From Isoetes engelmannii (lineage: Eukaryota > Streptophyta > Lycopodiopsida > Isoetales > Isoetaceae), in the NCBI GenBank assembly GCA_011763485.2, contig JAANSK020252608.1:1-22978 (forward strand): DNA of 22,978 nt, written 5' to 3'. The notes below the pieces were generated by a model. It did not search any database. It saw nothing but the letters and a program-made list of their open reading frames with translations, and had not been told where the DNA came from. Positions 1-11,000 of the stretch are shown here, in pieces (the first letter of the stretch is position 1; every line of letters begins with the position of its first letter). A program made the position numbers and the translations under genes.

Positions 1-397
1 CTGTTAACTACTTTTTGTGTTATTTTCTGTAAAATCTAATCCTGGTTGATCCTTTTGCCACGAAGAAACATGTAAATATGCTTAAGTTTGAGCCCTGGTT
101 GCTTAAAACCAGCATCCAAGTGTGAATGACACACCTTCCAAGTGTAAATCATGGTTGTTTATGCCTTAATACAATTTTTGGTTTTATTACTTTCGTCTTC
201 TACCTTTTCTGTTTTAATCTAACTGTTCTCAGAATATGGTAGATCATTAGAAGTAGCTGATGTTCAAAACGTGCAAACAGTTTAGGATTCTTCTTCTGTA
301 TTGTATTGTAAAATGTAAAAGCTAAGTACAGAACATTTTGATGTTTCAGGGAGACCATGCGACCATGATATTTAGAATGGAAAAAAAACATAAAACC

Positions 398-507
398 AAT
401 GCATATGCTGCAATATGATCTTTTGAAACTACAAGGAAATTATCACCTGAGGAATGCATATGCTGCAGTATGATCTTTTGAAACTGCAAGGAAATTATCA
501 CCTGAGG
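398..507. repeat. 55-bp tandem duplication covering the SULTR exon 1 splice donor
   Basis: Copy 1 is 398-452 and copy 2 is 453-507; they differ at two positions (A/G both times). The unit starts AATGCATATGCTGCA and ends CACCTGAGG. On the minus strand the unit begins CCTCAGGTGATAATTTCC, which is the last six exon bases plus the 5' splice site and about 49 intron bases. The high identity suggests a recent event. The rest of 1-501 shows no other feature; on the minus strand it would be SULTR intron 1. Confidence 0.9.
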
Positions 508-817
508 AATAGACAGGCTTGCAATAGTGATTCCAGAGACAAGATCAGCCCTAAGATCAGTAAAAAGTATATTTGGGAGCCCAATCCAGAATACTGAAAA
601 CAGATTTCAATCCAAGGAAAACCTGGTGGCATTTTGTCTGATTTTTGAACTGCTCAAGAGAGTTATCAGGAAACAGCAGATTCTTGGCAATGCCACCAAT
701 TTTTTTGGCCAAGCTTTTCGGCTGAGGTATGGCCACTGGATGAATAATTTCCTCTACATTGCAGTTGGAGCATTGAGGAGGAGGTTTCAGGAGCTCAATA
801 TCATCCATTGAATCCAT
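502..817 (-). pseudogene. SULTR: Sulfate transporter (SULTR family) first exon, apparently frameshifted
   Basis: From an ATG at 817-815 the minus strand reads MDSMDDIELL, then HPVAIPQPKSLAKKI, LLFPDNSLEQFKNQTK and VFLGLKSVFSILDWAPKYT. This is the cytosolic N-terminus of plant SULTR proton-sulfate cotransporters (family pattern FxDxPLxQFKxQ ... YVFPILEWxxxY). That frame then stops (TGA at 550-548). One frame over, the sequence continues at about 556-502 as DLRADLVSGITIASLSIPQ, the SULTR first membrane helix, and reaches a donor CAG followed by GTGATAA at 501. About three residues and the frame are lost between the halves, so I infer a small deletion; an assembly error is possible. The rest of the transporter would lie beyond position 1. 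The gene is in tandem with and downstream of the dynein gene. Confidence 0.7.
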
Positions 818-826
818 AAGTTACCC

Positions 827-1148
827 GGAGATTCCGTCCTCCAGGATCACCACAAATTCAATTTTTAAATAAAATTCAGACTCAATGGTGGTGATCCCGG
901 ATCGCGAAATATCCGAGGGGGCTGATAACATCCCCGTTATCAGCCGGTGCGCGGTGCTCCCGTTCTCCGGAATCACCAAGATTAGATTTGGATTTTTTTT
1001 TAAAACACAATGGTGGTGATCTCGGATCGCGGAATCTCCGGGGGGTTGATAACTTCCCCGTTATCAGTCGGTGCATGTTGCTCCCGTTCTTTGGGATCAC
1101 CAGGGTGGTGATCCCAAATGGGCCGGAATTAACACCTCCGGGATCACC
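827..1148. repeat. GC-rich inverted-repeat array built on GGTGATCC (MITE-like)
   Basis: A GC-rich island in AT-rich DNA. GGTGATCC or its complement recurs in alternating orientation: GGATCACC at 844-851, 1094-1101 and 1141-1148; GGTGATCC at 890-897 and 1107-1114; variants at 969-977 and 1014-1021. A unit is repeated with 125-bp spacing (883 and 1008). Each copy carries an internal hairpin: GGCTGATAAC (920-929) with GTTATCAGCC (936-945), and the shorter TGATAAC (1047-1053) with GTTATCA (1060-1066), loops of six bases. The array starts about 10 bases upstream of the SULTR ATG. It looks like nested miniature inverted-repeat elements; no coding capacity. Confidence 0.75.
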
Positions 1149-1681
1149 GACACCAGGGTAACATTATCCTCACCCAATTTTGATGGGAAATTTGAAGTAC
1201 CTTATTATTGCAGTTGTACTACTACCTTTGCTAATTCATTTAATTGCTAAAATTAATGTTTCCTATTAAAGATTTTAGAAGGCAACCTCATGGTTAAAGG
1301 ACACAAATCACAAATTTCTCACAACCTTCATTTCAAAACACTCATAACTCACTGATATGATACAAATTGTTAAGGCTAGTGTTTGCATCATTTGCAGAAT
1401 GCCTCAATTGGTAACACATACATATTATGGCCTTGAGTCATATCTTTTGGTTTCAACCAAACGAGGTAAAAACCCCCATCGTGGGCAAGAATTTAAGCAA
1501 TTGGAGCAACACAGAGAATACGGATCTAGGGTTTTTGCTTCTACAGAGCGCACACAACTTGGCAAAATTTGCTGCATATATGATGTACAGGAGCTGAAGC
1601 AGCGCATCTCGGCAGGTTCTTCATCCTAAATCTCTGCAGATCGTTGTTCTCTTCTTGGGTTTTGAAACAAAATTGCCGGAT
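1149..1681. other. Region between dynein stop and the repeat array
   Basis: This stretch lies 3' of the dynein stop on the minus strand and should hold its 3' UTR and polyadenylation site. I see no canonical AATAAA on the minus strand; an ATTAAA variant occurs near 1238. No convincing gene or repeat: the short open frames here have no recognisable domain. Confidence 0.4.
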
Positions 1682-4600
1682 TTAGTCGTCCAATTGAGAT
1701 AATAGAGCCACTCCTCTTTTTACCCAGTGGGCAGGATCGCGATCTGTAGGCAGCTTTACTTCCATCACGAAATTGGTTGAGTGGCCTGTGGTGGAAAGAA
1801 TGCCTCGGCGGTCGCTTGTCTTATAAAGTGGGCTCAGATAATGGGGATAAGATCCCATTTTGGAGGTCTCCATTGGAATGAGCCAGATGATTGGTGCAGG
1901 GGAATAGAGCACTTTGGGCTCTGATTCTCCTAGCATATGAGTGTTATAGTCCCAGCGTGCACCTTCCAGGAACAACCCGCGCACATATATACCAAATTCT
2001 GGTTTGCTACTGCAAGAGGCCTGAATTTGAGAAAAGATGCAGGTCAGTAAAGCAAAATGCATTACTTTAAAGTTTTAGAACATGGGTTGCATATGTATCT
2101 GAGGCAGTTTTTGTTGAAGACAATCTAGAATAATTTAACCTAGAATAACTTCAAGTTATATTCATACCGGGTCTTCTATTATTTTGAACTCGAAGTCAAT
2201 CATATCTATGGCTATGCCTTGGCTCCTTGCATAATTCTGCTTTGCTCCTGTAAGAAATGATTGAGTGAAAAAGAACCCAGAAATCCAATATACAATGGGC
2301 GGCCCATTATCGATCCAATTCATAAAGAATTCAATCCTTTGAATCAAATCTGCAATGTAACTTGCGAGAGGTTTCCTGGATGGGTAAGACTTGGCAGCCC
2401 ACATGGCAGGAATCTTGCCATCAGTAAGACTACGTCCCATTATATCCAATTCCAGGCTCATCACTATCAAACCCTTCACTGCCTTCTGGAGTTCCTTAAG
2501 ACTGGACCTGATAATGCTGAGGAGCTTGTTGAATCTTTCAAGTTCCTGGAAGCACACGGGCATCAAATCAGAAATTTAAAAATCCCTGTAGGGATAGGGA
2601 TTAAACAGTTTGGGCTTGAAAGGATAACAAACCTGGCATAGGACAGTGTTCATGGATTCTAGGTACGTTACAGGGTACTTTTGTTGTACACTTTCAATAT
2701 CAAAGTTAGGTGGTAACTTGGAGAGGATATCCACAGAAATTCCAACCATCACCTGCTCTGCAGTAAGGGCAGCTGCTGCACCTTTTGATGAACTAGCTTT
2801 TGCCCTTGATGTTGCAGGTGTAACAAGTAACAGAGACTCAAGGAGCCGAGCCGTCTCATTAAGATCCTTCGTGATGGTTGCATTATCATGGAACCCATAA
2901 ACCTCTGGGCGGGGTTGCGTTGCCAAGCGCTTTATATATTCTAGATAACTCTCATAATCCCCTGCACGTTGATTTTAATGGTTTGCTTATCAGTTATGAC
3001 TTAAAGAGTTCTCATCAGGATCCCGAGGATGAAGTGATTGTTACCTTCAGGTGGTACACGATAAAGACCACTTTCAGAAAAGGAATAATCATCTTGATGA
3101 ATTTGCTCACAATATATTCCTTCCAATACGGTTGTCAGCGTTCTTCTATCGTGATCATCTGTGACACGTCCTCCATAGTTACATTCGCCTGTCAAGTAAT
3201 TTAGGGCCTTGTAGGGGATCTGCACATGCAGCATAAGCTTGAGACTCTTTCTAGGGTTAAAGGAACAAGTCTATGGATTATAAGATTGAGTGAATGAGTG
3301 AGTTGGAATAAATTGCCATTTTCATGGCCTTCTAGTTGTCTGTGGAAGGGGAATTGAACATTATTTTTAGGACAAAATTAATGTTCATGACTTTGGAATT
3401 TTGATGGAAATGAGCATGTCATAGGCCGTTGCATCAATCAGCTTGAACTTTGAAAGAAGGAGAAACTCCAGTCTGAGGGACCTTACTTCTTTGTCATTAA
3501 ACTCTACATGATGGAATGTGCTAGGCACAACTGTGCAAACAATGAAACATTGCCTACATGATCAAAAGAGTTGAAATGATACAGGTTTTACTCAGAACAA
3601 TTGATGGATGTTAATTAACTTGGAATCCACGGGAGAGAGGAAGAAGGCATAACCTTATCTGGATATTCCTCAAGGAACATCTTAAGTTGGCGGACACTAA
3701 TCCGAAGGTCTGACTCGTTAAATTCGTAAGGTATGTTCCAACCAAGTGGCCCAAACCTTCTCCGCTCCTGTGCATGACGTGAATGCCATCCCAATGTAAG
3801 TCTATTGTAATAGCAAGCCAATTTTTATTGTTTGAAAAGATCTGCACACTTAGTACCTGGACAAAGGCATGGAAAAAGCAGAGACCATATAACATATGTC
3901 GCCATTCCACTCCCTTCGTACAATTGTTAAAAAATTCAGGATCTGAAATTGGAAACATGCGATAACTTCCTGTCATATTAGCACGTAAACCATTGGGAGC
4001 CTCCATGGTCATCTTGATTGCATTTTGTAGGATGGCAACGGGAAATGCGTCCGACGGATAGCTTGTGAGCCAAAGTCTGAAGTTTTCATGTGTTTTATCT
4101 ATTGTAAGCTCATTTTCCCAATACTTTTCCAGAGTTTGCATCCAGGAGACAGCTAAGTGGCAGTTTTGGAGTGCCACCCAGGATCCCTCCCTTGCTGCTC
4201 CTGACATGGCAGCAATTGCAACTGGTCCTTGCCCCTGACCTAGGGAGACTGTTTGGAGCTTTATATTTTGGTCAGCAGACAATTTGAGAAGCATTGCCAT
4301 TGGATCTGAGCCAGGTGAAAGGACAAAGACCAATGGCGTTGTGCAGGATGAATCCTCAAAGCATTCTTGCAGGTTTAGTGTTAAGGGGTCAATAAACTTT
4401 TGGCCCAAAGTTTCAGCTATGTAATTTTGAACTCCCAAAACTACCTGCAAGATCAGCAAGAGTTGGTATCAGTTGTGGTGTTAATCAACAAAAATGTGCA
4501 AGGCCCGAAAAGTTAGTTGTTGCAAATATTAGATGCCATCAATAATACCTTGTCTGGTCTGAGAGTCCTTAAGACTAGCAATTTTTGGAAGCTACTGAGC

Positions 4601-5040
4601 TGGATGTTCCAAGGTGCTGGAAGCCGCTCCACCTGCATTGCTTCGCATTAGATGTGCAGTGCACATATTAACCACTGGGAAACCAGCTCTTAACCAACTC
4701 TATTTTCCTACTATAAGAAGTGCAACTTACATGTGGTTCTGGGCTATCAAAAATGACTTTCCATTTACTGCCATTTTCTATGATGCTCTTATCCAAATCT
4801 GTGAAGGCTTCAAACTATATAAAGAACAAGACTATGCTTAGACCAGATTTCTGTAAATTGCCATAAAAAGAAAAAGCATACTATTTAATTTATATTAATC
4901 ACGCCATCACGCCGTATTATTACCTTTGCAAGGCGATATAGTTCCCCCCAAGCTTTGTCACTGAGCCAATCCAAAGATTGCCCAATTGGTTTATCAGGTT
5001 GTTTATCTAGAACAATTCCTCCAGTCATCAGGAATCGTAT
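1682..5040 (-). other. Dynein exons 31-39: AAA6 and C-terminal domain, with stop
   Basis: Exons 4924-5040, 4731-4814, 4549-4632, 3857-4444, 3654-3767, 3045-3219, 2633-2961, 2168-2545 and 1682-2020 (residues 1823-2557 plus stop). The 588-nt exon 3857-4444 is the largest and carries [68 protein letters not shown] and [12 protein letters not shown]. Next come [82 protein letters not shown], and [20 protein letters not shown]. The last exon ends at TAA 1684-1682, three residues past a Leu-Ser-Gln typical of the family end. Intron 3220-3653 (434 bp) holds nothing recognised. Confidence 0.95.
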
Positions 5041-8000
5041 CTGTTTGATAGAAGAAAATAAATTTTAGACTTTGAAACTCAAATCCATGACAACAGTTCA
5101 GTTTAAATTATTTCCTCACCTCATTTTGGTCCATCTTGCCCTCTCCGCCCATGATTTTCATAGCCATGACAAAAACAAATAGCAGCTTGTCCTTTTCAAA
5201 AAGTGATCGACATACATTGCAATACAATGCAAATGTGAAGTGTTGATTGAGATTTATGAGACGAGTTGGTAAATCTATAGACTTCTCACTGGTTTTTATT
5301 GAGAATTCAAATAAATCAATAAACCATGGTAAGGAGTATTGGTACATAGGCTCAATATTTGCCATATCTGAAAAAATGTTTCAAGGATTGGGTAAGTGCA
5401 ACTTCAAAAATAAGTTTACCATCTAAAAGTATAAGTGAAACACATGATTATTATATGGTTAAAGGAGATATAATCATTTGATATAGTCCCAATGGCATAG
5501 AGTAATATCAAATAATGGATCACAATCGTTTTCCTTCTAATTGAATGTCCAAAAATAATTATTTATCGATGTATTACAATGCTAGAACTTTGGACCCTTC
5601 ACCAAAGATGCCTTGCATTGCATCCAAAGAGTGAGGGACAAACCAGATACGCAAAAGAATAGAATTGCAGTGAGTTTGGCAACTGGTTTGTATAAGCTTC
5701 GAGCTTCATCAATTTTTACTTCTGTTGCTTCTGCAATTTTTTGCTTGCTAGAGATATCTTCAGACAGTATTTTAGATTGGGAAAGCACCTATAAAAAGTA
5801 AGTTTGTAAGGAAAAAACTTTGTCTAGATCATATTTTATTGTGAAAATTTGAGAATTTTGATGGCGAGATAAAGTTTTATTGCAGTTGTGCTTTAGACGT
5901 CATGTCAAAGATATAAAAAAATAAACCTCTTAATTACAATATAAAAAAAAGATAGGTGACATTCTATCATGTCCAATGGCAGCATCATGTGGCGCAGCTT
6001 ATTTCTTAAGGTGTTATGAAAAAACCAAGATGTTTGCGTTCTTTCGTCGCATATTTGCTCTGAAGATTTTACTCATCTATTTATTTACTTGTTCGTAGCA
6101 TAATTTACTTATTTACTCGTTTCTAGAGTAAATTAGAAGTAGAAGCAATTTTTACTTCATGTCACATTACCAACATCAAGGTGGCAACATCCATTTCGAC
6201 ATATGACTCGCCCACCACACCAACATTGTTTTGTTGGGTCATGATCCCACCTTAAGTTCACCACGCCAACATTGCTTTGTTGGGTCATGACCCCAGCCAC
6301 CTTACGGCTCTGACTCTGGGCAGTCTTGAACTTGAGACATTCTAGGGCTAATGTGTTACCACAAGACTCAACACTTAACGCCTATAACTTCTATAGAATT
6401 TATATGGCTTATTTAATTTGTTACGTGTTTAATGATCAACTTAGCATCGTTTCCCACCCTTAAGTAGGCCTCCAACCCTTCCAAACAAGGGAGTTTTTTT
6501 AGAAGCCATTATTTTTTATTAAGTGTAACCAAAAAAAATTGTTCTTCACCATGGAAGGGCAAAAAAAGAGGGACCCTAAAAAATAAGGGCAATAATTTGG
6601 AAGAATGTTAATACTTTGCTAAGGACCTTTCTCTAAATATAAATTTCATGCCCTTTTTTTTTTTTACACTTTACCACTACTAGACCATAGAAAATACTTG
6701 AGTATCTTTGTTGACAAAGGAGGTCAAACAAAGAATATCCTTCAACTCAATGGTCGACGAGAATTAATGAATGTGATTTTCTTTTGTCGAGCGGGATAGG
6801 GAAAAATGGGTAGCGAAAACCTAGCGATCAGGTACACGAAAGCAAGCTCTTTTCTATCAATTTTTCAGTAGGTTCCATCGGCAACTTCATTAATTTTGGT
6901 TTTAATCAATTGTCCTACTGGCATTTTATAATCTATTATTGTTATTGTGTGCGCTGTAGTAGAATGTGCAAGAAGTAATTGTAAGATTGAATAGCATTAA
7001 ACATGAGGATTATAGTATTCAACATGAGGATTATAGCAGCAGGTTTTACTTCAAGAGCTTGAACATATTGATGTTTATGTCATTGAACGGTCCAAACTTT
7101 GATGGTTTGCCTTATATTTTCGGGATTCATATTCCATTTGAGTCTAAAAACTATGCCCCCTTTAAGCCATATATAAGTTGCTTATTTTTTGTTTTTTCTT
7201 TGTTTTAAAAGAAAAGTCAATTTAAGTTGTGCACTTGAATAAAAGGGCATACTAAAATTTGCCATGCACAATTAAGGAGCATAAAAAAATATAGACCCTA
7301 ACCTTATAAGTTAATGAATGTATGTACTATACCTAAATATCAAATTGAACACAATTTATGGCAGTAGTGCTAGCAGTGATGGTCATTGCGCAACCTTTAA
7401 AGACGTTACCAAAATGCCTCTACAACATTTTGACATTACCAAAATGCCCTTCAAACTTAGTATGGCTCGTTAGTTAATGCTTAGTACAAGTTTTATGGCT
7501 CATTAAATTCAAAAGTTTGTCTTCACAAACATTGTACCTTAAAACATGATCTATCCAATGAAAGTAAAATCATCTAAATCGGAGTTCGAATTCGAAAGTT
7601 ATGCTCTTTTGCAGAGTTCCAATTTCTTAAATTCCTGTAACTTGCAAATTCCAACTCCGCCTTAAATGATTTTACCATCATTGGAAAGGTTTTACGCTCA
7701 TCTATAAGTCTATAAGTTTCTCGAAGGGCATTTTATAATTTTTGAGAAGTCATAAAAATTTATTGCCATTTTAGCATAACACTTTTTTTTAGGGGCATTT
7801 TAGTTGTTTTTCAAAATATAATTCAATTTAATTCAAATCAATAATTAAACCTTAGCAAAACATGGCCATTACCTGGATTCCAGTTTCATCTTCAAGAATG
7901 TTGCCTTCTTGTGATAGCACTTCCAAGGTTTTATCCTCAATTTCTTTCAGTAGTTTTTTATTGCTTGCGCCCTGCAAAATAAGCTGGTTCTTCTCTTCTT

Positions 8001-11000
8001 CCAAGTCCGGCCTTTCTTTTGCAACAGCTATTCCAAGCAGTTGGTCGAACAAGCCCTCCGACGTGATCATGAAATTGATAAGCGTTACCTGAGACATGAT
8101 GGGCAGTTAGATTTTAGATTTCAGGTCTAGCAGCATCCCATGGCTAACAAAGCATATTGTCTAGCTGCTTACCTTGGCAGATGTTTCAGGACTGTAATGC
8201 GGATTCCTGAGTTTCGTTGTGAAGTACAGGCGGAAATTTGGTGAGTATTCTATTATGTTATCTCCCAAACGTATGCATAGAGTTCCACTTTGCTTAAATG
8301 TCTGTTGTAGCAAAATTGGCTCTATAGCTGGATCTAATTCATCTCCGATATTCTCTATCAATACTGGCTTTCCAAACTGAAGCAAACATGCATGCGCTGT
8401 GGTCAGGGATAAGATATCTTGCATTACTACCTTATTAAGATGAAAAAACATATCATTAAGACATCTTTAACATCCTGTTTTTAACGGTATTTGTTGACAT
8501 TACTTACCTGGATTCCAATTTCAAGTTTTCTCAAGAAGTCGCTTTCACTGAGCTTCGTGGTGATCAATTCATTAGGTGCTTCGAGGTTTTTTATCCATTT
8601 ATTTGCTTGACCCTTTATGTAACAATAAAAGAATTAGTAAGCCCATCACACTAACTGAAGGAATAGATAATTGAAACAAAATGGAACAGTGCTGAAAACT
8701 TTGAAATGAATAGAGTACAAAAAGTCTATCGTATTTTGGTGAATGAATGTTTACGTAAAAAGCCAGGATAAAATTAACATCGTTCCTACTTCTCTTACTC
8801 AAGTTACAAACTGCTAATTCAGATAATTATTCTCAGCGCACCTGAGGATCAATCATTAAAGTCCACCGTCGTGTGTTCGTAATAATTGTCCCATTATCAA
8901 TTGAACATTGGTCTTTTGGTAAACCAGCAATGTTCCACGCCCTGATTTGCACTGGATCTGCAAGGGTGTTGCTAAGAACAAAATCTGGAGAGCATGGAAT
9001 CTTTTTTTGCTTACATATTGCAAGCCAGCTCTGCAATATTCATGTTACACTTGATCAGAATCAGTTTGTAACAGAGGAATAAATTTTCTTTGAGGAGAGC
9101 TTTTACTAACCTCCAAGCATTGGTCTCTAAAAGTTGGAGTAAAAACACCTAGATATGCAATGAATCCAGCAGAAAGTAGAATATCTCCTGTTAATTTAAT
9201 GTAAGTTTCTCCGAACTTCTCAGCCTGGGCAGTCCATCTTGTCTTTTCACCTCCAAGTCCTTCCATAAGCTGATTGGCACGTGAAATTTTCGTTGCACAA
9301 TGGTTTGCTTCATCCTCGACACTTTGCCTCTTAAATTGAGCTTCATTGAGTTGTGCACCTAACTCAGCTAAACGCTCTTCTACCTAAAAATCATGTTGGT
9401 AGTTTAGTCTTAGCACCTTAAAATAAGCATATTGTCTTATAGCACCTTCATTATGTTGTCTTTTGTATGTTACAGCCTCATATCATCTGTATTGTATTGT
9501 ATTTTATTGTATATTGTATTGTATTGTATTGTATTGTATTGTATTGTATTGTAGCACTGCAAAGGTAATATACAAGAGATGTAAGACCTTGTGCAATGCA
9601 GCCTGCTTCACTCGCAATGCTGACATCACCTCTTCATACTCTGCTTCTGCAACCTTAAGTGCAGCCTGCTTTGGAGCAACTACCTTGGCAACTTTGTCGT
9701 ACGATTCCATTGCAATGATCCATGAGCACAGACCATATGCTGCTTTAGAAACAACTAATATTTTTGCTGGTTCCATGTCAGGATTTGCTATATATCTGCA
9801 GTGTATATTGATGTAACATTACAAGATAATATTCTTGAACATAGTTTAGTTTCTAATTAGGATTTTGGTGCTTTTTCTTGCACCATTTTCATTCACAAAT
9901 AACATTAAAAGACATTAGTAGTTCTAATGATCTTCCAAATATAGAATTGTAAAAGAGACGTATAAATTTTCGAACAAAAAGATGATTGCAAGATGGCCAA
10001 ATAATGACATCCCTACCACCAAGCCAAAACTCGAAAATATTGGCATTGTTTCATAAGCATATTCTCTGAGTTGATTAATGGCTGAATTAATACCATGTCT
10101 ATCTCACTTGACCTAGACAAGGCAGTGTAACATTTCTATTATCCCTTGTTACAAAATTATATAGACATAGTTTTTGCTCAAATAGGCCAATCTTAGAGCA
10201 TTGGCTACTCAGAATTGTTTTCCCTCACCCAAGGATGCTGAATTCCGAGTTACCAAGAAATAACACAGCATATATGCATTTTTCTTCCTAGTTTTGCATG
10301 CTGAAAATTTCTTATTTGCCATTGTTCAACTGGAAGCCCAAGCCTGCAATTTACATCTGCCTTTCGACTGGCATTGCATGTAGACTTTAAACCCACTATT
10401 AGTTAGCCTGATGATTCCACGTTTGCAAAATATAGCTAATGCATCCAAATGTTGCTGGAATTCCTTCTCCACCTAAGCACTTCAAAATATGCTAAATAAC
10501 ACAGGGGTTTCGCTTCTTGCATCAAGAGGGGACGATAAAAACTCAACTCTACCCTACCCTACCCTACCCTACCCTACTACTATTCTATTCTATTCTATTC
10601 TCTTCTCAGTTACAAGTGCAACATCTTTTCCACCTCCCTAAGCAATGTTTAATTTCTTTAGCCTGTCATGCCATGTTCTTGCTAATTATTGCTTCAAGAT
10701 TATAACAAGACTTATTCGAGATGTCACTTACTTCCAATAGCATTTAACCCTTGCTTTTCTTCCTTATGGCTTGGACCTACTAATTATTGCTTCAAGATTA
10801 TAACAAGACTTATTCGACATGTCACTTACTTCCAATAGCATTTAACCCTTGCTTTTCTACCTTATGGCTTGGACCTACAGTGTGAATTTGCATATTAGCA
10901 TCATTCTTCATCAAAATGGCAGCTATGGTGGACTTGTGCCACTCCCGTCAAATAATGTTGCTTTAGATGCAAGTTATTGCTATTGAGAAACCCACACTGC

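Larger units (their letters stand above)
5789..7872 (-). other. Large dynein intron (2.1 kb) with repeat remnants
   Basis: Between dynein exons 7873-8088 and 5644-5788. It contains a 46-bp spaced direct repeat, a tRNA-like SINE remnant, a short tandem repeat of AACATGAGGATTATAG near 7002-7037, and an imperfect fold-back near 7554-7685, each described separately. The remaining sequence is AT-rich with homopolymer runs and no coding signal I can support. Confidence 0.6.
5120..9030 (-). other. Dynein exons 25-30: AAA5 and start of AAA6
   Basis: Exons 8842-9030, 8508-8612, 8173-8376, 7873-8088, 5644-5788 and 5120-5367 (residues 1454-1822). Conserved segments in order: [37 protein letters not shown] then [60 protein letters not shown] then [36 protein letters not shown] then [20 protein letters not shown] and [52 protein letters not shown] then [14 protein letters not shown]. 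The junction from 5644 to 5367 splits an Asp codon (G from TCTG, then AT), with donor GTTTGT. AAA5 lacks a P-loop, as in other dyneins. The run matches DNAH3/7 almost without gaps. Confidence 0.94.

Noticed and set aside
527-811. Plus-strand open frame of 94 codons
   Set aside because: It mirrors the SULTR exon on the minus strand and has no family similarity of its own.
1357-1629. Plus-strand open frame of 90 codons
   Set aside because: No recognisable domain; sits in the dynein 3' flank with no promoter or splice evidence.
6966-7208. Plus-strand open frame of 80 codons in the 2.1-kb intron
   Set aside because: No domain or codon signal; contains a short tandem repeat and lies within an intron.
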